Shown here: positions 59,661 to 64,000 of the stretch, piece by piece
Numbering within the stretch: position 1 is the first letter of the stretch
How the letters are laid out: each line of letters begins with the position of its first letter
DNA from: Cucumis sativus
Lineage: Eukaryota; Streptophyta; Magnoliopsida; Cucurbitales; Cucurbitaceae
Length of the DNA stretch: 64,000 nt
Direction of reading: 5' to 3'
NCBI RefSeq assembly: GCF_000004075.3
Contig: NC_026655.2
Span: 5,580,001-5,644,000 of the forward strand
Notes under the pieces: model-generated
Seen by the model: only the letters and a program-made list of their open reading frames with translations
What the model was told of the DNA's origin: nothing
Database searches by the model: none
Position numbers and translations under genes: made by a program

Positions 59661-61265
59661 ATGTTCATCCTTCCATCTCTCACTTCATTCTCCACATTCA
59701 TCTTTTTCATTTCTCTTCTCCGTCTCCTTCTCATACCAAAACTCATATCAAAACCCAACCAAAATCTCCCACCATCCCCACCAAAGCTTCCACTAATCGG
59801 CAACCTCCACCACCTAAATAACCATCCCCACCTCTCTTTCTGCCGCCTCTCCCAAAAGTTCGGCCCCATCATCCTTCTTCAACTCGGACAAATCCCAACT
59901 CTCATAATCTCATCACTAAAAATCGCCAAAGAAGCCTTCACAACCCACGACCTCTCCTTCTCAAGCCGCCCCCTTCTCTACTCTGCCCAACACATCTTCT
60001 ACAACTGCACTGACATTGGTTTTTCCCCTTACGGCTCTTACTTGCGCCAACTCAGAAAAATATGCATCCTCCAACTCCTTAATGCCAAAAGAGTCCAATC
60101 CTTTGCCTTTATTCGACAACAAGAAGTTGCCCGTTTGGTTAACAGAATCTCCCACTCCACCAATCCAGTGGATCTCACGAGCCTCTTGACAATGTATGCC
60201 AATGATGTGCTCTGTCGAATGGCGCTTGGGAGGGAATTTTCCACCGGTGGTGACTACCATCTTCATGGGATTCAAGAGTTACTCGAAGAGTTACAGATGT
60301 TGCTTGGTGGCTTCTTTTTTGCGGATTTGTTCCCTTCTCTGTCGTTTATCAGTACGCTAACAGGGACAAAAGCGAGGCTTGTGAAGGCGTTTAGAGCGGT
60401 CGATAAGTTGTTAGATCAAGTAATTGCTGAACATAAGAGTCCCGACCGTGAGAAACTTGGAGAATCTAAGGATCTTGTTGATGTTTTGCTTGATATACAG
60501 AAGAATGGTTTTGAAGATAAATTTCTCCTTACTATGGATAATGTCAAAGCCATTATTTTGGTATAACTCCGTGAACTGAATTCCTATGTTGTTGTTATTG
60601 AAACTAACTGAGTTATGTTATGTGGGAAATTTTTGTAGGATATGTTCATTGCAGGAACTGACACCACTTTCATAGCTCTTGATTGGGGGATGACGGAGCT
60701 CATAACACACCCAAATGCCATGAAAAGAGCACAAAGTGAAATTCGTAGAGTTGTTGGTGATAGAAGAAATGTAACAGAGAGTGATGTTTTAGAAATGCCT
60801 TACTTGAAAGCTGTGGTTAAAGAGGTGCTCCGATTGCATCCACCAGCGCCGGTTTCGGTTCCGAGAGAAACTATAGAAGATGTGAGGATTGAAGGGTATG
60901 ATATTCCAGCTAAAACAAGGGTTTTTGTGAATATTTGGGCAATTGGGAGAGACCAAGAATGGTGGAAGGATCCAGAAATTTTTGAGCCAGAAAGGTTTTT
61001 GGAGAATGAAGTTGATTACAAAGGGCTGAATTACGAGTTCATTCCATTTGGAGTTGGAAGAAGGATTTGTCCAGGCATTATTATGGGAATCACCATAATT
61101 GAGCTTGCTTTGGCTCAGATTTTGCATAGTTTTGATTGGGAGCTTCCTAATGGAATTGAAGCTAAAGATTTGGATATGACTGAAGTTTATGGAATCACAA
61201 TGCATAGAAAAGCTCACTTGGAGGTTGTGGCAAAGCCTTACTTTGCCTCGTCCCTCTCCCATTAA
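59661..61265 (+). CDS. Cytochrome P450, CYP71 clan (P450-10)
   Basis: Exons 59661-60560 and 60639-61265 give 508 residues; the intron is 78 bp, phase 0. It is a tandem paralogue of P450-9. It has the anchor, hinge PPSPPKLP, I-helix AGTDTT, ExxR in KEVLRLHPPAP, FEPERF and heme loop FGVGRRICPG (Cys444). The C-helix reads YLRQLRK: the near-invariant Trp of WxxxR is Leu128 (TTG at 60042-60044, TGG in P450-9), while Arg132 is kept. That Trp contacts a heme propionate in known P450 structures, so activity may be altered. The C-terminus has five extra residues after KPYF. Substrate unknown. Confidence 0.87.
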
Positions 61266-63587
61266 TTACTTTTCGTTTAGATTAAAATATCATTTTCGTA
61301 TTCTTACTTTCAAATTGGTTCAGTTTAAGTCTAAATTTTGAAACTTCTTATCTAAGATTATGTAATTTCAATAAATTTTAAATTTAGTCTGTAAAATTGA
61401 TTAAATGTTAAAAATATTTCAATTTATTGTAATCAACTAAAAGTGAATTAATATTTATATTATTCTAAACTCAGTTTTATCAATTGGATTCACACCATTT
61501 AGATAAACACTCGAACAAAACTCAAAAAAAATGTTTGAAAGAAAGGTTTTTTTGCCTATGAAAGTTTCTCGCATATATAACGAAAGAATGAAAAAAAAAT
61601 ATGTATATAGTGTGAGAAAATTAATAAATTATTAAAAATTAATATATGAAAAATTGATTTTGTAACATTTTTATTTAGGGAGAGATTATGTTGACTTATT
61701 AAATACAAAACGATAATAAAACGTTTGATTCTTTTAAATATATAATAAAGATTACGACATTCATATATCTTATCATACTTAACCATAATGTCTAGGAATG
61801 TCAACATATGCGATGAGATATTCTAATCTTTCGCATAACTGATCATGTTATCACATATTCATAATCAATATTACATAGTTGAAAACTAAAACACGGAAGA
61901 CTCTCAAGTTTTATTCAACATATGCTTAATATTTTCGCATTGCATAATTTTGTTTGATTCAACAGCAGTTATGTTGACATGAAAAATGAGTTTATTCTCC
62001 GTTATTGGACTAAAATATGGAGGTTTTCAACAAAGTATCTAACGTTGTGTTTAAAATGAAATAGAAATTGCTAACAACACAGAGAATGAATACAAAGTGT
62101 CCTCTTCATTACAATACAAATAATGTACTCTTCAAAAGAAAGAAAAAACAAATGATGTAAAAGACAACTAATTAATTACCAACAATTGACCAATCAGAAG
62201 CAAATATAACACAAAATAATGAATAGAATAAAATTCATCTTAAAAATTTGGGGTTGCAGAATTGTTAATTAATTTAAATATTCCACCTTGTGCCCTATAA
62301 TTTCATTTTCAAACCTTCAAAGCCATGTCTTACCAAAATGATTCAATCTTAATTTAAAAAGTGGATTTTATGTGATTGGTGTTGTCCACCCACATTTAAA
62401 TCACTAAGACAAAATCGCAATCTGATTGTCAAGTAGAAGATGATCAATTTGATTGCATCCAAAAAGTAAAATAAGACAAACTAACGTAAAAAAATCTCAA
62501 CCATCAACCAAAAAGTAAATTCGTATTAAATGCTAGAAGCCAAACAAAATAATCAAATAAAAGTTTTGAGTTTTTTCTTGGATAACAACCGAATATCATT
62601 GAGATTGAGAAATCGACATATGAGCACAAGCTAAAAAAAACACAGTTCCATTAATTGGTAATTTCAATGAAACCTAGTTAGAAAAACTTAATAAGGATGA
62701 AAGTAAATACAAGTAAGGAGGGTGGTATTGTCCTAAATTTTCACAACTCTTCTAAAACCTTCAAAATTTCATGGAAACTCATCAACAAACAATATAGCTT
62801 TACATAGACTTTTGAAATTGGAGACTTAACCATGTCTCTGTTCGGTGCAAGTCCACGTACTTCAAAATTCCATGGAAACCCGTCAACAGACAATAGAGCT
62901 TTATTTGTTGCACTCATCATGGCTATTACATTTTATGAGATTTATGATTGACAATAAAAGATCCGTTAATGCATGAAAAGCTTCCTAACAAGATTTTCAC
63001 TCACGAGGGATAGTATAAATCCCTTCAAAATCTCCAAACACCTCGTTAACGGATCATAAAAAATAATTTACAAAACAAAAATAAATAAATAAAAGATTAA
63101 TTTTCATAAATACAATAAACTGGAAAATATTTACGGGTCATGTAATAAAATAAAAAAATTCATGAATCTATGTCATTTCTTAAAAATATTTCAGATTTGT
63201 CATTCATTTTCATGATCTTTTTAGTCAAAAACCTTGTTAAATAAAAATTTAAAAGAAAATTATAAAGTCACGTAACTTGTTAAATTAATTAACAATTAAT
63301 ATCTAGATATTAAGTACATTTAAAAAAATTGCCACTAAAATACATTAATTAGATGTTAGACTTTTTTTTTTTAATTTAAAAATTAATTAAACCTTTTAGC
63401 TTTCCAAGTTTTCATTCATTCATTTAGAAAATGGTTTTCATTATTTTTCATGTTACAAAACTATCCACTAACTACATTAATTAAATAATTCATACCAATA
63501 ATAAATAAGTAAAATTTTGCATTTAAGATCTCTTCTCATTCAACAAATTTAATTCACTATATAAAGCTGGTTATGGTGTGAAAAGGT
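61266..63587. other. Gene-free AT-rich spacer
   Basis: No exon is recognised. A segment with TCCATGGAAAC(C/T)C(G/A)TCAACA recurs about 100 bases apart near 62770 and 62870, each followed by a piece resembling ATAGAGCTTTA. Confidence 0.5.
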
Positions 63588-64000
63588 AGACAAATCACGG
63601 ATGCTATTCTAATTGAAAATGAAGCCGTGGACTATATTGGAGAAATAAAAAGAGTAAAGGTTTCATTTTCAAACTCGATATTGAGAAAGCTTTGGACAAA
63701 ATTAGTTGGAGGTCCATTGATTTCCATGCTTATGAAGAAAAATTACTCAACAACTTGGAGGAAATAGGTGAAAGCGTGCATCTCTAGTGTTAAATACTCT
63801 ATCCTTATTCATGGAAGACCAAGTGGCAAAGTTTATCCCAGCAGGGGTCTAAGACAAGGTGACCCTATATCCCCTTTCATCTTCTTTCTTGCCATCGATT
63901 ATCTCAGCATGCTTCTTACAAATCTGGAACAAAAAAAAAAAAGAAATATCAAAGGAGTCAAGATCGGGGAGGCTTTCAATCTTACACATTTACTGTTTGC
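63588..64000 (+). mobile_element. LINE reverse transcriptase fragment, running off the window
   Basis: Plus-strand reading with frame changes gives RQITDAILI.NEAVDY, then FKLDIEKALDKISWRSIDF, then SRGLRQGDPISPFIFFLAID, the core RT motifs of plant L1-type elements. The FxDD box would lie beyond the right edge. Unlike the other LINE pieces, this is the central RT part. Confidence 0.8.

Noticed and set aside
2268-61265. Full biosynthetic gene cluster with scaffold enzyme
   Set aside because: No terpene synthase, oxidosqualene cyclase, acyltransferase or glycosyltransferase is recognised in the window; only P450s and a kinase are present.

Overview
This window is AT-rich nuclear DNA from a flowering plant. 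A cucurbit such as Cucumis or a close relative is my best guess, from the look of the AT-rich dispersed repeats and the AFC2 protein, but it is not proven. The evidence for a plant is direct: two-exon A-type cytochrome P450 genes, an 11-exon LAMMER kinase of the AFC2 type, Copia retrotransposons, LINE fragments and a long-terminal-inverted-repeat foldback element.

The main content is a CYP71-clan P450 array of nine apparently intact genes and one broken gene. From left to right these are P450-1 (2268-4552, +), P450-2 (7527-10281, +), P450-3 (14026-16803, -), P450-4 (20255-22045, -), P450-5 (27244-29560, -), P450-6 (32171-33973, -), P450-7 (pseudogene, 42090-46946, -), P450-8 (47481-49627, -), then the kinase AFC2 (51313-54515, -), then P450-9 (55635-57237, +) and P450-10 (59661-61265, +). 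All share one phase-0 intron just before the I-helix DMF motif. Four groups can be seen: 1+5, 2+3, 4+6 with 7 and 8, and 9+10. Groups one to three form one related block; 9+10 are more distant and lie beyond the kinase with very short introns.

The array grew by inverted and direct duplication. P450-2 and P450-3 sit in the arms of an inverted repeat (arms about 4.4 kb, spacer about 2.9 kb). P450-4 and P450-6 are almost identical, introns included. P450-1 and P450-5 are an older pair. A block lying about 1.1-1.8 kb upstream of P450-1, -4 and -5 is conserved in the same relative orientation, and an orphan copy lies in the palindrome spacer.

Mobile DNA has reshaped the array. One young Copia element (36204-41420) lies between P450-6 and P450-7. 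A second, broken Copia element (42584-45619) lies in the intron of P450-7, and a worn Copia RT remnant lies in the palindrome spacer. LINE fragments occur at six places. A 1.36-kb foldback element and a LINE copy interrupt the upstream segment of P450-4, and the matching segment upstream of P450-5 preserves both empty sites.

The P450s are most likely ER-bound monooxygenases of specialised metabolism; no substrate can be read from the sequence. The kinase is a housekeeping nuclear splicing regulator and is probably unrelated in function. All coordinates, splice sites and identities were worked out by eye.
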